Positions 16,859-26,581 of a stretch of 64,000 bases of DNA are shown piece by piece. Position 1 is the stretch's first letter. Each line of letters begins with the position of its first letter. The notes beneath the pieces were generated by a model. The model made no database searches and was not told where the DNA came from. It was given only the letters and a program-made list of their open reading frames with translations. The stretch comes from Schlesneria paludicola DSM 18645 (GTDB lineage Bacteria; Planctomycetota; Planctomycetia; Planctomycetales; Planctomycetaceae), in NCBI RefSeq assembly GCF_000255655.1, contig NZ_JH636434.1:2673625-2737624 (forward strand). Reading direction: 5' to 3'. The translations under genes and the position numbers were made by a program.

Positions 16859-17902
16859 ATGGCAACCGCAACTCGCCTCAACGCCATTGTTCGACGCCCC
16901 AAAACGCGACTGGCATTTACTCTGATTGAACTTCTCGTCGTCATCGCCATCATTGCGGTGCTGATTGCGTTATTGTTGCCAGCCGTGCAACAAGCCCGCG
17001 AAGCCGCACGTCGAACTCAGTGTCGTAACAATCTCAAGCAGATCGGCCTGGCGTTTCACAACTATGAAAATACGGTCCGCCAGTTTCCACCCGCCTATGT
17101 GTTGCTGATCGGTCCCATTCTAAGCAGCATGGGCAGCGGAATCGTCGCCCCGTATGACGATCTGAACATCCATGGTTACACCGAGTTCATTCTTCCCTAC
17201 CTGGATCAGACTAATGTCTATAACGCGATCAACTTTTCGGCCCCCTACTCGTCCCCAGTCAATCTCAGCTTTGCGGGATTACCGAACTACACCGCGAACA
17301 ATCAGGCCGCGATCAAGTCCGTGATCCCCGCCTTCGTCTGCCCTTCAACGGCTCGAACGGAGAATCCGATTACGATCACGACAACCGCATTAGGTCCCCC
17401 ATTGACCTGGGTTACCGGCGCGATGGACTACAGTCCGTTCGGCGGCGCGCTGGGTGCCTACTGGAACACTTACGTCCAGCCAACAACCGGCAGTGTTCCC
17501 CGCACAGGCATCCTGTCGGATGGCAATCCTACCGTTCGAGTCGGCGACATAACGGACGGCACGTCCAACACGTTGATCCTGTTCGAACTTGCTGGCCGCA
17601 ATGACCTGTTTCGTAAGAACAAGCTCGTCACGATCAATGGAACCCAAGGCGGCGGCTGGGCCGACCTTTCGAATTTCGAAAACTGGCTAGCCGGAAGTTT
17701 GCTCGACGGAACAGGTACCGAGGGCCCCTGCGTCGTGAACTGCACCAATGAGAGCGGACGGGGCATGTACAGCTTCCATACTGGAGGTGTCACGATGCTG
17801 ATGGCGGACGGTTCGGTTCGATTCGTCTCGGAGAACATCAATTCGGTGACTCTGTTCCGACTGGGTGCCTTTCAAGACGGCGGAATCGTCGGGGCATTCT
17901 GA
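16859..17902 (+). CDS. DUF1559 prepilin-like protein with H-x9-DG motif
   Basis: A 347-residue surface or pseudopilin-like protein of a family greatly expanded in planctomycetes. Residues about 18-45 are a type IV prepilin leader: RLAFTLIELLVVIAIIAVLIALLLP with the conserved F-T-L-I-E, to be cut by a prepilin peptidase. AREAARRTQCRNNLKQIGLAFHNYEN follows and begins the DUF1559 domain. Near the C-terminus FHTGGVTMLMADGSVRF has the family histidine nine residues before Asp-Gly. Function is unknown. The ATG at 16859 has GAGGAG upstream. The lipoprotein gene at 18086 follows, the usual DUF1559 neighbourhood; a dispersed repeat separates them. Confidence 0.9.
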   Translation: MATATRLNAIVRRPKTRLAFTLIELLVVIAIIAVLIALLLPAVQQAREAARRTQCRNNLKQIGLAFHNYENTVRQFPPAYVLLIGPILSSMGSGIVAPYDDLNIHGYTEFILPYLDQTNVYNAINFSAPYSSPVNLSFAGLPNYTANNQAAIKSVIPAFVCPSTARTENPITITTTALGPPLTWVTGAMDYSPFGGALGAYWNTYVQPTTGSVPRTGILSDGNPTVRVGDITDGTSNTLILFELAGRNDLFRKNKLVTINGTQGGGWADLSNFENWLAGSLLDGTGTEGPCVVNCTNESGRGMYSFHTGGVTMLMADGSVRFVSENINSVTLFRLGAFQDGGIVGAF

Positions 17903-17982
17903 GCGGGCCACACCAATTTGTCTTCGACTGGCTGTAGTTGTCATTGATGGCGATACCAGAAGATCGCTCGCGATCGATTGAG

Positions 17983-18064
17983 CGACGGGGCGTCAGGTCG
18001 CTTGGCCTTCACCATATCATGGCGTTTTTGAATCGGAATGAAGCCAGTCCCCGTGATTTCAACC
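17983..18064 (+). repeat. Dispersed palindromic repeat, copy C (first module)
   Basis: The segment CTTGGCCTTCACCATATCATGG, then TTTTTGAATCGG, then AAGCCAGTCCCCGTGATTTCAACC aligns with the repeat at 34811-34881 with scattered changes. It lies between the DUF1559 gene and the lipoprotein gene, immediately before the latter's Shine-Dalgarno region. Confidence 0.65.
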
Positions 18065-18085
18065 GACAATTTAAAGTGAGCCGTT

Positions 18086-18640
18086 ATGCGAGAACCGCGG
18101 TACAGCATTCGGTGGGCGTCCATCACTTCGCGACTCTTGCTCATCAGCGCCCTGTGTGCGGGCTGCGGAAGAATGTCGGATGCGGACAGGTTGAAAAAAC
18201 TGATCCCCAATGCACAGCAGACAACGCGCGTTTCTGGAAAAGTGCTGGTTGACGGCAAGCCCGTGAAAGATCTGTTCGTCTATCTCAATCCCGCAGACGC
18301 AGCGGGGAGCGCTGGAACGACAAGCTCGAAAGCACAGTGCCTGGAAGATGGCCATTTTGACATCGGGACATACCTTGGACACGACGGGGCGCCGAAAGGA
18401 ACGTATAAAGTCACGATGCAGTGGCTGAAGCATAACGATTTGGGAAATCGCTGGAGTGGTCCTGACCAGTTGAAGGGTCTCTACGGTGATCCTGTAAAGT
18501 CGGAATTCACAATCGAAGTCAAAGACGCGCCGATCACCGATCTCACGTATGAACTGAAGATCGCCGGACGCACTGGGATGAGCGACAACAAAGGAAGTAA
18601 AAAAGTCGGACCAATCGACGGGAAGGCCGCCAAGCGATAG
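18086..18640 (+). CDS. Small lipoprotein with transthyretin-like fold, partner of DUF1559
   Basis: A 184-residue lipoprotein. The signal ends in a lipobox: LLLISALCAGC with the acylated cysteine at about residue 27. The mature part has VSGKVLVDGKPVKDLFVYLNP, LEDGHFDIG and GAPKGTYKVTMQW, the pattern of small planctomycete carboxypeptidase-regulatory or transthyretin-like domains. It probably sits on the periplasmic side of a membrane. These lipoproteins typically follow DUF1559 genes, as here. Partner and role are unknown. Start ATG at 18086; the C-terminus is Lys-rich. Confidence 0.75.
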   Translation: MREPRYSIRWASITSRLLLISALCAGCGRMSDADRLKKLIPNAQQTTRVSGKVLVDGKPVKDLFVYLNPADAAGSAGTTSSKAQCLEDGHFDIGTYLGHDGAPKGTYKVTMQWLKHNDLGNRWSGPDQLKGLYGDPVKSEFTIEVKDAPITDLTYELKIAGRTGMSDNKGSKKVGPIDGKAAKR

Positions 18641-18941
18641 CTCTTGTGGCCCCTTCGAGGACATGCGTCATCTTCCTTGGCGATCGCATTTCCTGATGGA
18701 ATTCTGCCCCGGCCACCCACCATTGTTGCCCTTGCGAAAATCGAAGGCCGTTCGATGACAGCCGGTTTCCATTGATCGCCGACCCCGCCTGGATTGTTTC
18801 GCAACATCCGGGAATCGCCGATCACCTATACTTCTCTTCTTTGAGAGGTATACTTCGATGAGCCTCTGGACGCGTTGACCGTCTCCTTGGATGGGAAGGT
18901 CTGCGTTCGCGAGCAGGGGCCGTCCTACGAGGAAATCACGC

Positions 18942-21900
18942 ATGAGTCATCCGCGAACTCGTCCGTCTCGAATTGAGTCTCGCTCGCGGAACGGGTGGTG
19001 GCTGCTGATCCTGCTGGCCGCATTTTCGCCCGATTTCACGATCCGATCTTTCTGTCTGGCGGCCGAACCCGAAGAAACGGCGCCCGTTCCGCCTGAAAAT
19101 GCCGATCCCAAAGCCCTGCAAAAGATCATTCGTGATCTATTTGGTGGTCGCAATCCAGGTGGTCGATTACGGCCCACAAGACAGCCGAACGAACAAGAAT
19201 CCAGAAACCCGCGCGGCATGCGCGACCCAATCGATAACCGTGCGCCGCGCGATGTCAAAGTGGAACAACTGTTGACGGTCGCGGATCAGGCGATTCAGCA
19301 GAAGAACTGGAAGTCGGCGGTCGATGCGTATCAGCGATTGCTGGACCTGCCCGAAGATTCGCTGCATCGCTCGAGCGAAGGAAAGTGGCAGTCTGTCCGC
19401 CAAACCGTCAATGATCGATTTCGAAGCCTGCCCGAAGCGACTCTGGCAGAATATCGCGCGCAATTCGGAGGATTGGCCAATCAGCAATTGATGGCCGCCC
19501 GGCGAAGCGGCCGAACGGCAGACTTCGTCAGTGTCGCGACCCGCTTCTTTCATACTCAAGCAGGTTACGAAGCCGCGCAGTACCTGGCCTGTCAGCACTT
19601 TGACCGATCGGAATACGAACTAGCGGCAATCTGGTTTACTCAACTGGCGGCATCGCCGACAGCCATGACGCGTCAAGACCCCTGGCTGCTGAACGCCGCA
19701 TCCGCTCTGGCCCGCGCGGGCGACCGAAACGGGGCCATGGCCTTGCTCGAACGGATGTCACAGGGCACATCCACCATGGTCTCTCTTGGTTCGGGCAACA
19801 TCAAAGCGTCCGATTGGATCAGCCGGCTGGATTCTGAACCGCCACGATCCCCGGGCTCGATCGAAGATTGGACCCACATTTACGGGACCGCTTCGCGACT
19901 CGGTAAGGCCGTCGGTGGTGATGCCCTGTTGTCACCCAACTGGACCTTGCCACTGACATCCAGCCATGCTGTACGCGGACTGCTGAAATGGTTGCTTCAT
20001 GATTTGCAGGATCAGCAGCGAGCTTTGATCCTGGCCGGACAGCCGTTGGCCGTCGACGGAAAGGTGCTGTACCGCGACTTGCGAGGAATCCGTTGCATCG
20101 ACATTAATACGGGACACACCTTGTGGGAAGGTGTTGAGGGTGTGTCCGCCGAACGAATTCTGGGTGGGTTTCCTTCACAGCAGATTGATCCTCAGGAAGT
20201 CTGGCGCGGGCAGGCAAATCCGTTTCAGAATTCGAATGAATACCAGGGAGCGTCCGCCGAATTCAGCCCCCTGACGAGTCTCCTTTTTCGCGATGGCACT
20301 TATGGCCTGCTCAGTAGTGATGGACACCAGTTGTTCGTCATCGAAGACCACGGAATTCTGTCGGCCCGGCATCCGGGTCAACAGTGGGGCTGGGACGGAA
20401 ACAACGAACCGCAAGACCCATTCGGAGTTCCCTGGAAAACGAACCGGCTCGTCTCGTACGACTTGCGTACGGGAAAGGCGCTATGGAGCCTTGGAGGCAG
20501 CGAATCGCACGAGTCGTTTGATCTGCCACTGGCCGGATCCTATTTCTATGGAACGCCTGCCATCGATGGCAACGAGATGTTCGCGGTCGTTGGCAAGGCC
20601 GACGAAGTCCGACTCTGGGCGCTCGATCGCGCCACGGGAACTCCCCTCTGGTCGCAATTAATTGGTTATTCCGACACAAAGATCGATCAGGATCTCACGC
20701 GACGCTGGATCGCATCGCAAGTGGCCGTTGGCAATGGTGTGATCGTCTGTCCGACGACCGTGGGGTGGCTGGTGGCCATCGATCGTCTGCGACAATCGGT
20801 CATGTGGGCGTATCGCTATGCACCGCGAACGAACGGCAGTCCCGTGGACCGCGAGTCAGGAACGGCATTGTTGCCACAACGCGACCTGAGCGGAACGTGG
20901 AGCCCCTCGGCACCGATCATTAGCGGCAATCACATCCTGTTCACGCCGCAGGACGAACCCCAGATCTTTTGCCTGAATGTCACGGACGGACGATTGATCT
21001 GGAGCAAACCCAAAGAGCGTGGCGTCTATCTGGCCGGTGTCTTCCAGGAATTGGTGCTTGTAGTCGGCGAATCGAACGTGACCGCATATCACATCGACGA
21101 TGGACGGACAGTCTGGGTCTTGCAAATTGATGAGGGAATTCGACCTTCGGGACGTGGTATCGCAGTCGATGACCGATACTACTTGCCGCTTAGCAGCGGG
21201 GCGTTGCAATCGATCGACTTGAACTCGGGAAAAGTCGCGACGCAGTCGTTCGTCGGGTCTCAGCAGTCGGCGCTCGGCAATCTGGTCATGCACCACGGAA
21301 AGCTGTTGTCGCTTAGCCCGCACGGCCTGTCCGCGTTCGCTCAACGGGATGCCGTTCTGGCTGAAATCAATCAGCGGCTGACTCGCGATCAGGACGATCC
21401 CTGGGCGCTGTTGCGATCGAGCGAAATTCAGTTGCTCAATCGTCACTATGCCGATGCGTTACCACTGCTGCGCAAAATTCCGAAGGAACGACTCTCACCG
21501 CCTGAACAGGAACGGTATCAAGCGGCATTAATCGAATGCCTCTCGACACTCATTCAAGAAAACGTGTCGAGCCGAACGTCAGAATTGGATGAGCTTGGGC
21601 ATCTGGCCTCGTCGGCGGACGATCAGCTTTTGTTCCATGAGCTGACTGCAAAAAAGCTCCTGAAGGATCAGCAGCCGATTCCGGCCTTCGAAATGTTCGT
21701 TCGTCTCGCTAAAGACGGCGATGACGATTCCATGACTCGGGGCGACGATCGAAGCGTTTCCGTGCGCCGACGGGCGTGGCTTAGCGGCCGACTTTCCGAA
21801 ATCTGGACGATGGCGTCAAAGGCCGACCGGGCAACACTGGATCAACTCGTGACCACGGAAGTGGAAACTGCCATACAAGCCGGCGGCGACACCTGCGACC

Positions 21901-23687
21901 GCATCGGAAAACTGTTCGCGTTTCACCCTGCCGCGGTTCGAGCGATCGAGGCGTCTGTCGAGTCACTGATTCTGGCGAACAAATCAGGGCAGGCCCGCAT
22001 TGTCCTGCAGCAACTGATTGAACATCCGGATGCGAACATTGCAGCGCAGGCCACCGATCGGCTGGCAAGGTTGATGATGCAGTGCCATCAAGCCGCCGAT
22101 GCGGCCTTTTATTTTCGGCGTCTGGAATCGAAATTTGAAAACGTGGTAGTCCGCGACGGACTGACGGGGGCCGAACTAGCGGCTCGCGCACGTGCGGATC
22201 ATTCGGCAGATTTTGAACCGAGACCAACCGGCGTTGCCTGGACGTCGAATCGTTTGAAGCTGGAACAGTCGGTCATGATGTATAGCCAGCCTTCGCACGA
22301 TGTGGCGCTGGATTCCCGGTTGCCCTATTTCCAGCGTTTATCCCTTGAATCGTTTCAAAGCGACCAGCGGCTGGCTTTAGAGTCGCTGGCAACGGGACGA
22401 TTGGACTGGATGATTCCCCTTCGCAGTGCCGTCCGAGCCGCCGATGATGGAAATCTGACGACGCGACTGATCGGCCACCAGATGTTCTTCGTGAGTCGTG
22501 GTGTGCTGCACGCCGTGTCCCCACTCGACAAACAGGTCTTGTGGACCAAGACTCTGGACGGTCACGTCGATGGAAGTTCGCCATTCCGGAACGACGGCCG
22601 CCCATCGATCACACCGATGATCGCGCCCGGTCGCGACGAAATGTCACAGATGATGCTGTTGCAGCGGGCCTACTCCACCGGCCCTTTGGCGGTTGTTCAG
22701 CCGCACTATCTGTGTATTCAGGGCCGTCGATCGCTTTCCGTGCTCGATCCCCAAACAGGACGCGAGGTCTGGAAACTGGATGGACTACCCATGAATTCGC
22801 AGGTCGTCGGAACAAGCGAAGTCTTGTTTACGATGATTCCGGGAAAGAACGATGTGCTGGCCTATCGCGCCCTGGATGGCAAGCCGCTGCTGGTTCCCAA
22901 TTTGCAAAAACTGCTCAGCCAGACATTGCTGACGCACGGTTCGTCATTGCTGTTGATCAAAGCCGGAAAGCCCTCGGCCCTCAGTGCCTTAGGAATCCGG
23001 CTTTCAGGCGGCCCACAGATTTCGCTTCAGCTTCATGATCCCGTCAAAGACAAAACCATCTGGCAAATTGACGACCTGCCTGGGGGAAGTCGCATCAGTC
23101 CGCTTGATGACGAAGAAGTCGTTGTTGCACGGCCAGACGGTCGAGTCCAACGGATTGAAGTGGCGACCGGCACCGTGACTGCATTGGAAGGAGTTCCAGA
23201 CGACATCGAGAAATCAGCGAAGCGAGGACCAGCAACGGACAAATATCTGCTGGCGGACAACGATCGCATCTATCTGATTGCCAATTCCGCCGAAAGCATT
23301 ATCGATTCCTCTGAAGAGAGCATCGAATCAATCCGCGTGCATGGCACGGTGTCGGCATGGAGCCGTCACGACAACCGATTCTTGTGGCAGCGAAGCGTCG
23401 CACATCACAATCTGGTCGTCGATCGTTTCGCATCCATGCCCGTATTTCTGTTCCTGTCGCGGAAATGGAAGCCTCGACAACGATTGGACGTTGGCTACTT
23501 GAATGTGACGGCGATCCACAAGCAGTCGGGCGAACTTCTGATCGATTCAAAGTTCCCTTCAGGCCACAGTGGATTTCATGCGCTCGCCATCCACGTCGAC
23601 GATCCGTCGATTGAGTTGCGGTCGTACAACGCCAGGATCAGACTGTTGCCCACGATGGATGCGGGCGATCCTCAAAAGAACGAGTGA
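18942..23687 (+). CDS. Very large secreted protein with two PQQ-like beta-propeller regions
   Basis: A 1581-residue exported protein. Residues about 14-40 are the signal (WWLLILLAAFSPDF, CLAAEPEE). Residues about 100-270 are helical and repeat-like (AADQAIQQKNWKSAVDAYQ type). Residues about 370-830 are a PQQ-like propeller: repeated blades such as YDLRTGKALWSLGG, LDRATGTPLWSQ, LNVTDGRLIWSKP and IDDGRTVWVLQ. A helical TPR-like middle follows (about 850-1130). A second propeller covers about 1180-1570 (LDKQVLWTKTLDG, LDPQTGREVWKLDG, VKDKTIWQIDD). No PQQ-dehydrogenase catalytic residues are evident, so a scaffolding or binding role is more likely than catalysis. The ATG at 18942 has GAGGAA upstream. 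It converges with the TPR/STN protein gene. Confidence 0.8.
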   Translation: MSHPRTRPSRIESRSRNGWWLLILLAAFSPDFTIRSFCLAAEPEETAPVPPENADPKALQKIIRDLFGGRNPGGRLRPTRQPNEQESRNPRGMRDPIDNRAPRDVKVEQLLTVADQAIQQKNWKSAVDAYQRLLDLPEDSLHRSSEGKWQSVRQTVNDRFRSLPEATLAEYRAQFGGLANQQLMAARRSGRTADFVSVATRFFHTQAGYEAAQYLACQHFDRSEYELAAIWFTQLAASPTAMTRQDPWLLNAASALARAGDRNGAMALLERMSQGTSTMVSLGSGNIKASDWISRLDSEPPRSPGSIEDWTHIYGTASRLGKAVGGDALLSPNWTLPLTSSHAVRGLLKWLLHDLQDQQRALILAGQPLAVDGKVLYRDLRGIRCIDINTGHTLWEGVEGVSAERILGGFPSQQIDPQEVWRGQANPFQNSNEYQGASAEFSPLTSLLFRDGTYGLLSSDGHQLFVIEDHGILSARHPGQQWGWDGNNEPQDPFGVPWKTNRLVSYDLRTGKALWSLGGSESHESFDLPLAGSYFYGTPAIDGNEMFAVVGKADEVRLWALDRATGTPLWSQLIGYSDTKIDQDLTRRWIASQVAVGNGVIVCPTTVGWLVAIDRLRQSVMWAYRYAPRTNGSPVDRESGTALLPQRDLSGTWSPSAPIISGNHILFTPQDEPQIFCLNVTDGRLIWSKPKERGVYLAGVFQELVLVVGESNVTAYHIDDGRTVWVLQIDEGIRPSGRGIAVDDRYYLPLSSGALQSIDLNSGKVATQSFVGSQQSALGNLVMHHGKLLSLSPHGLSAFAQRDAVLAEINQRLTRDQDDPWALLRSSEIQLLNRHYADALPLLRKIPKERLSPPEQERYQAALIECLSTLIQENVSSRTSELDELGHLASSADDQLLFHELTAKKLLKDQQPIPAFEMFVRLAKDGDDDSMTRGDDRSVSVRRRAWLSGRLSEIWTMASKADRATLDQLVTTEVETAIQAGGDTCDRIGKLFAFHPAAVRAIEASVESLILANKSGQARIVLQQLIEHPDANIAAQATDRLARLMMQCHQAADAAFYFRRLESKFENVVVRDGLTGAELAARARADHSADFEPRPTGVAWTSNRLKLEQSVMMYSQPSHDVALDSRLPYFQRLSLESFQSDQRLALESLATGRLDWMIPLRSAVRAADDGNLTTRLIGHQMFFVSRGVLHAVSPLDKQVLWTKTLDGHVDGSSPFRNDGRPSITPMIAPGRDEMSQMMLLQRAYSTGPLAVVQPHYLCIQGRRSLSVLDPQTGREVWKLDGLPMNSQVVGTSEVLFTMIPGKNDVLAYRALDGKPLLVPNLQKLLSQTLLTHGSSLLLIKAGKPSALSALGIRLSGGPQISLQLHDPVKDKTIWQIDDLPGGSRISPLDDEEVVVARPDGRVQRIEVATGTVTALEGVPDDIEKSAKRGPATDKYLLADNDRIYLIANSAESIIDSSEESIESIRVHGTVSAWSRHDNRFLWQRSVAHHNLVVDRFASMPVFLFLSRKWKPRQRLDVGYLNVTAIHKQSGELLIDSKFPSGHSGFHALAIHVDDPSIELRSYNARIRLLPTMDAGDPQKNE

Positions 23688-23990
23688 CGCAGGATCTCTG
23701 TCAAAGGCCCCACAGAGCCTGAAGACATGCCACACAAGGCCGGACGTCACGTCACGCAATTTGTCCGCGGATTTCGGTTCGCCGTAGCGTTCACAATCCG
23801 TGGTGCGGGGGACAGACGCGTTGTCCCAAGTCATTGGAACCTTGAGTGCATCGACCGAGCAATCCTACCCTTTTTCGCGGGACGATGAGCCAGTCCCCAG
23901 CCGGTAAACGGCTCCTATTTCACCCCCAGTGGCCCCGTCGGCTTTGATCCGGCACCGCGATCGTTCGCCCCATGGCAGCGTTAAATACCG
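23688..23990. other. Convergent spacer holding a repeat remnant
   Basis: 300 bases between convergent genes. At 23870-23917 it holds the second module of the dispersed repeat. No clear terminator hairpin is visible. Confidence 0.4.
23870..23917 (+). repeat. Dispersed repeat, second module only (copy E)
   Basis: TTCGCGGGACGATGAGCCAG, then TCCCCAGCCGGTAAACGGC matches the second modules at 34905-34948 and, inverted, at 4842-4876. Confidence 0.55.
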
Positions 23991-26165
23991 CTACTTCGGT
24001 GACTGGCCGGCATAACATCGAGCCGCCATTGCATCGTTGCCCAGCGCTTCGTAGGCACGCCCCATGGCTCGATGCAGATCGCGAACGGAAATCCCATCGT
24101 GATTCACGATGGCCTGGCACTGTTCCAGACACTCTTCGGGATTCGCCTCGTTGAGAGCGATTTCAGCCAGACGCAGACGTGCCCGATTGCTCCACTCAAC
24201 AGACGTCCCATCGATCAACGTCTTCCATCGCTCTTTCGCCGACTCGGCTCGTCCGTTCTCGCCGTCCAGATCCGCAAGTAAGTATGTCATCTCAGACCGA
24301 ATCGCGTCAGTCACTCGACCTTTCAGCGTCTGCAGATAGACAGTCGATGTCTGATCATCGAATCCGAGTTGCATAAAAGCCCGCCCGATCAGCAGTTGGC
24401 CGGTCTGCCCTAACCATTCCGAGCGGGGCTGCAGTGCAATCAACGAACGGTAAAGAAAGACCGCTTCGCGTTCGCGCAAGTCTTCAGAGATCGAAAACCA
24501 GCGGGCGTAGCTTGTGACGAATGCAGCAGCCATTCGTACGTCAGGTTCGTCGAACAAGGGCTTGAACGTCAACATCGCCTCCGCGGCTTGCTGGTACTTT
24601 TCTTGCTTGAGGTAAGCCATTCCGAGCAGGACGGCGCCGCGGGCTTGTTCGTGGGGGTGATTAACCGTTTCCGTCGCGCGGCGAAACTGAAATGAGGCAT
24701 CTTGTGCCTCACCCATATCCATAAGCAATCGTCCCAATTGCAACAGCGATGCGGTGTGCAGGCTGTGCCCTGGTGCGCCATCGACGACATAATGCAACTG
24801 AAATCCAGCTCGCTCGTACTCGCCGTCGCGAACATAGATCGAAGCGAGATTGTAAGCCGAACGAATGGCCACCGGGGTGGATTCGCGTCCGACAAGAGAC
24901 AAATAGTATTGCGTCGCCTTGGGCTGCACCCCTTCGCAGTGTGCGATCAGTGCGCGCAGAAAGGTTGCCGCTTCACACAGACGATGAATGGGAATCCAGG
25001 CCTGCAGACTGGTCATGGTCAGGTCCATCATTCGACGAGCACGAACACCATCGGGGTCTGTGCGAGACACCGTCAACTGATCGCCTTCCAGTGTCCAGGT
25101 CGCCCGCAATTCGGAAGCGAGAATCGTCAGCGTCAAGCTGATTGGGCGATTCTCGGATTCCATGCTGACCGGACGCGCCAGCAGCGGATCATGTGCCACG
25201 TCAGACCAGTCAACCTTCCATCCACATTCGGCGGCCAAGCCTTCCAGAATCGACTTGATGGACTGATTTCGGCAGTCCACTTCAACCATTCCGGCGATGA
25301 TCAAAGGAACGTCGCCGACTCTCATGGGCGTCTTTTTGACCTGGCATCGGAGTGCATTGGCAGGTCTGCTAGCGTCGAGTGACGGATCGTCTGATCCCGT
25401 CTGTCCGTCAGCCCACTCGATGGCCGCCTCAAGCGACCAGACCAGCAGTTCGCCCAAAGGAGGAACGGCATCCTCAAATCCGGGCACACCGCCCTCAACC
25501 GAGCGGTGTGCGAGGGTGATTGGCAGCAGGTAATCGATTTCGTGTTGCATTGTTCGGGGCAGCCGACCTTGTCCGTTAGTTTGAAACTCGAGCGAACGCA
25601 ACAACCCCTCGGCGCTTTTCGGATCGTTTTTGCGAATGAACAGGCGCGCTTGCCCATAAATGGCCGCAGCCTTCAGCGTGGGATCTGAGGTATTCCCACT
25701 GACGATCTGCAAGTTGGACAAGGCGTCGTCCCAAAGCCCCAGCCCTTCCTGACAGAGCGCGATTCGGTACTGCAATTCCGGTAGCTGGCGAACAGGATCA
25801 TCACTTCCCAATTTCTGGAAATAGCGAAGTGCGACTTCGTAACGGCGCGCCAGGAATTCGCGGTCACCAATCCGTCGATCAGCCCGCTGCAAATGGGGAT
25901 CGACTTTGGTTGTCGGATCTTCGTGATGTTCGGCAGCGTGTGCGCGAGCCGTCGCCGCAGCAGATGCTTTGACACGGGCCACGCCCACACCGACCGCGAT
26001 CGGAAAGATCGCCAGAATCGTCAAGATCAATGGAAACGTCACATTTCGCTTAGCTGGCGCCACTTCCGCAGTCATTTCCTTGCCTGTTTTTGATGCGTCC
26101 GCAACGGAGGCAGACGCTTGTCCGGTTGGCGTCGACGCGACGGGATGCTGGTTCGCAGTTGTCAT
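23991..26165 (-). CDS. Membrane-anchored TPR protein with an STN-like domain
   Basis: A 724-residue protein with one membrane segment at about 41-62 (FPLILTILAIFPIAVGVGVA), so the bulk is probably extracytoplasmic. TPR-like helices follow (about 95-215, YEVALRYFQKLGSDDPVRQLPELQYRIALCQEG). A domain at about 295-385 has VDCRNQSIKSILEGLAAECG and ISLTLTILASELRATWTLEGDQLTVSR, the pattern of the secretin/TonB short N-terminal (STN) domain. More TPR units run to the C-terminus (about 430-720). The ATG at 26165 is chosen because family-like sequence and a low-complexity cytoplasmic stretch start there. It is divergent from flgM by 116 bases. A role in an envelope assembly complex is inferred only from domains. 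Confidence 0.7.
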   Translation of the reverse strand: MTTANQHPVASTPTGQASASVADASKTGKEMTAEVAPAKRNVTFPLILTILAIFPIAVGVGVARVKASAAATARAHAAEHHEDPTTKVDPHLQRADRRIGDREFLARRYEVALRYFQKLGSDDPVRQLPELQYRIALCQEGLGLWDDALSNLQIVSGNTSDPTLKAAAIYGQARLFIRKNDPKSAEGLLRSLEFQTNGQGRLPRTMQHEIDYLLPITLAHRSVEGGVPGFEDAVPPLGELLVWSLEAAIEWADGQTGSDDPSLDASRPANALRCQVKKTPMRVGDVPLIIAGMVEVDCRNQSIKSILEGLAAECGWKVDWSDVAHDPLLARPVSMESENRPISLTLTILASELRATWTLEGDQLTVSRTDPDGVRARRMMDLTMTSLQAWIPIHRLCEAATFLRALIAHCEGVQPKATQYYLSLVGRESTPVAIRSAYNLASIYVRDGEYERAGFQLHYVVDGAPGHSLHTASLLQLGRLLMDMGEAQDASFQFRRATETVNHPHEQARGAVLLGMAYLKQEKYQQAAEAMLTFKPLFDEPDVRMAAAFVTSYARWFSISEDLREREAVFLYRSLIALQPRSEWLGQTGQLLIGRAFMQLGFDDQTSTVYLQTLKGRVTDAIRSEMTYLLADLDGENGRAESAKERWKTLIDGTSVEWSNRARLRLAEIALNEANPEECLEQCQAIVNHDGISVRDLHRAMGRAYEALGNDAMAARCYAGQSPK

Positions 26166-26281
26166 CGGAACTGACCTTGACCAAAGAAGTCGAACCAGCA
26201 AATATGCCGCACGTTTCCGTAAGAGCAAACGATTAAGACACGTGGGATCTGCGAATCTTAAGATTGTGCGAGGAAGTTACC

Positions 26282-26581
26282 GTGAGAATCGAGCCCGGAA
26301 ATTCGAACGTCCCCCCTGCTTCGGGACGTAAACCGGGACGCGCGACGTCTCGCCCTGCCTCGTCATCGTCGGCGTCATCAACTGAACGGTCATCCGAATC
26401 CGTCGTTTCTGCCGAAGCGTCCCCGTTTGCCAGTGGTTTAGAAGAATTGCCCGAAGTCCGAATGGATGTTGTCGAAGAAGTTCGCGAGCGACTGCGTCGG
26501 GGTGAGCATTTGACCCGCGATGCCGCCGAACGAACTGCTGCTGCCATCCTTGCGGATCTTGCTAGTTTCATCGGTCAATAG
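26282..26581 (+). CDS. flgM: FlgM-like anti-sigma-28 factor
   Basis: A 99-residue protein that probably holds the flagellar sigma factor until the hook-basal body is complete. The N-terminal half is low-complexity Ser/Pro/Arg, as expected of an intrinsically disordered FlgM. The C-terminal half, RMDVVEEVRERLRRGEHLTRDAAERTAAAILADL, has the helix pair that binds sigma-28. I chose GTG at 26282 because GAGGAAG lies five bases before it; a TTG at 26264 is in frame but has no ribosome site. It is the first gene of the flagellar island, upstream of flagellin. Sequence is short, so the call rests on the C-terminal motif plus context. Confidence 0.75.
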   Translation: MRIEPGNSNVPPASGRKPGRATSRPASSSSASSTERSSESVVSAEASPFASGLEELPEVRMDVVEEVRERLRRGEHLTRDAAERTAAAILADLASFIGQ

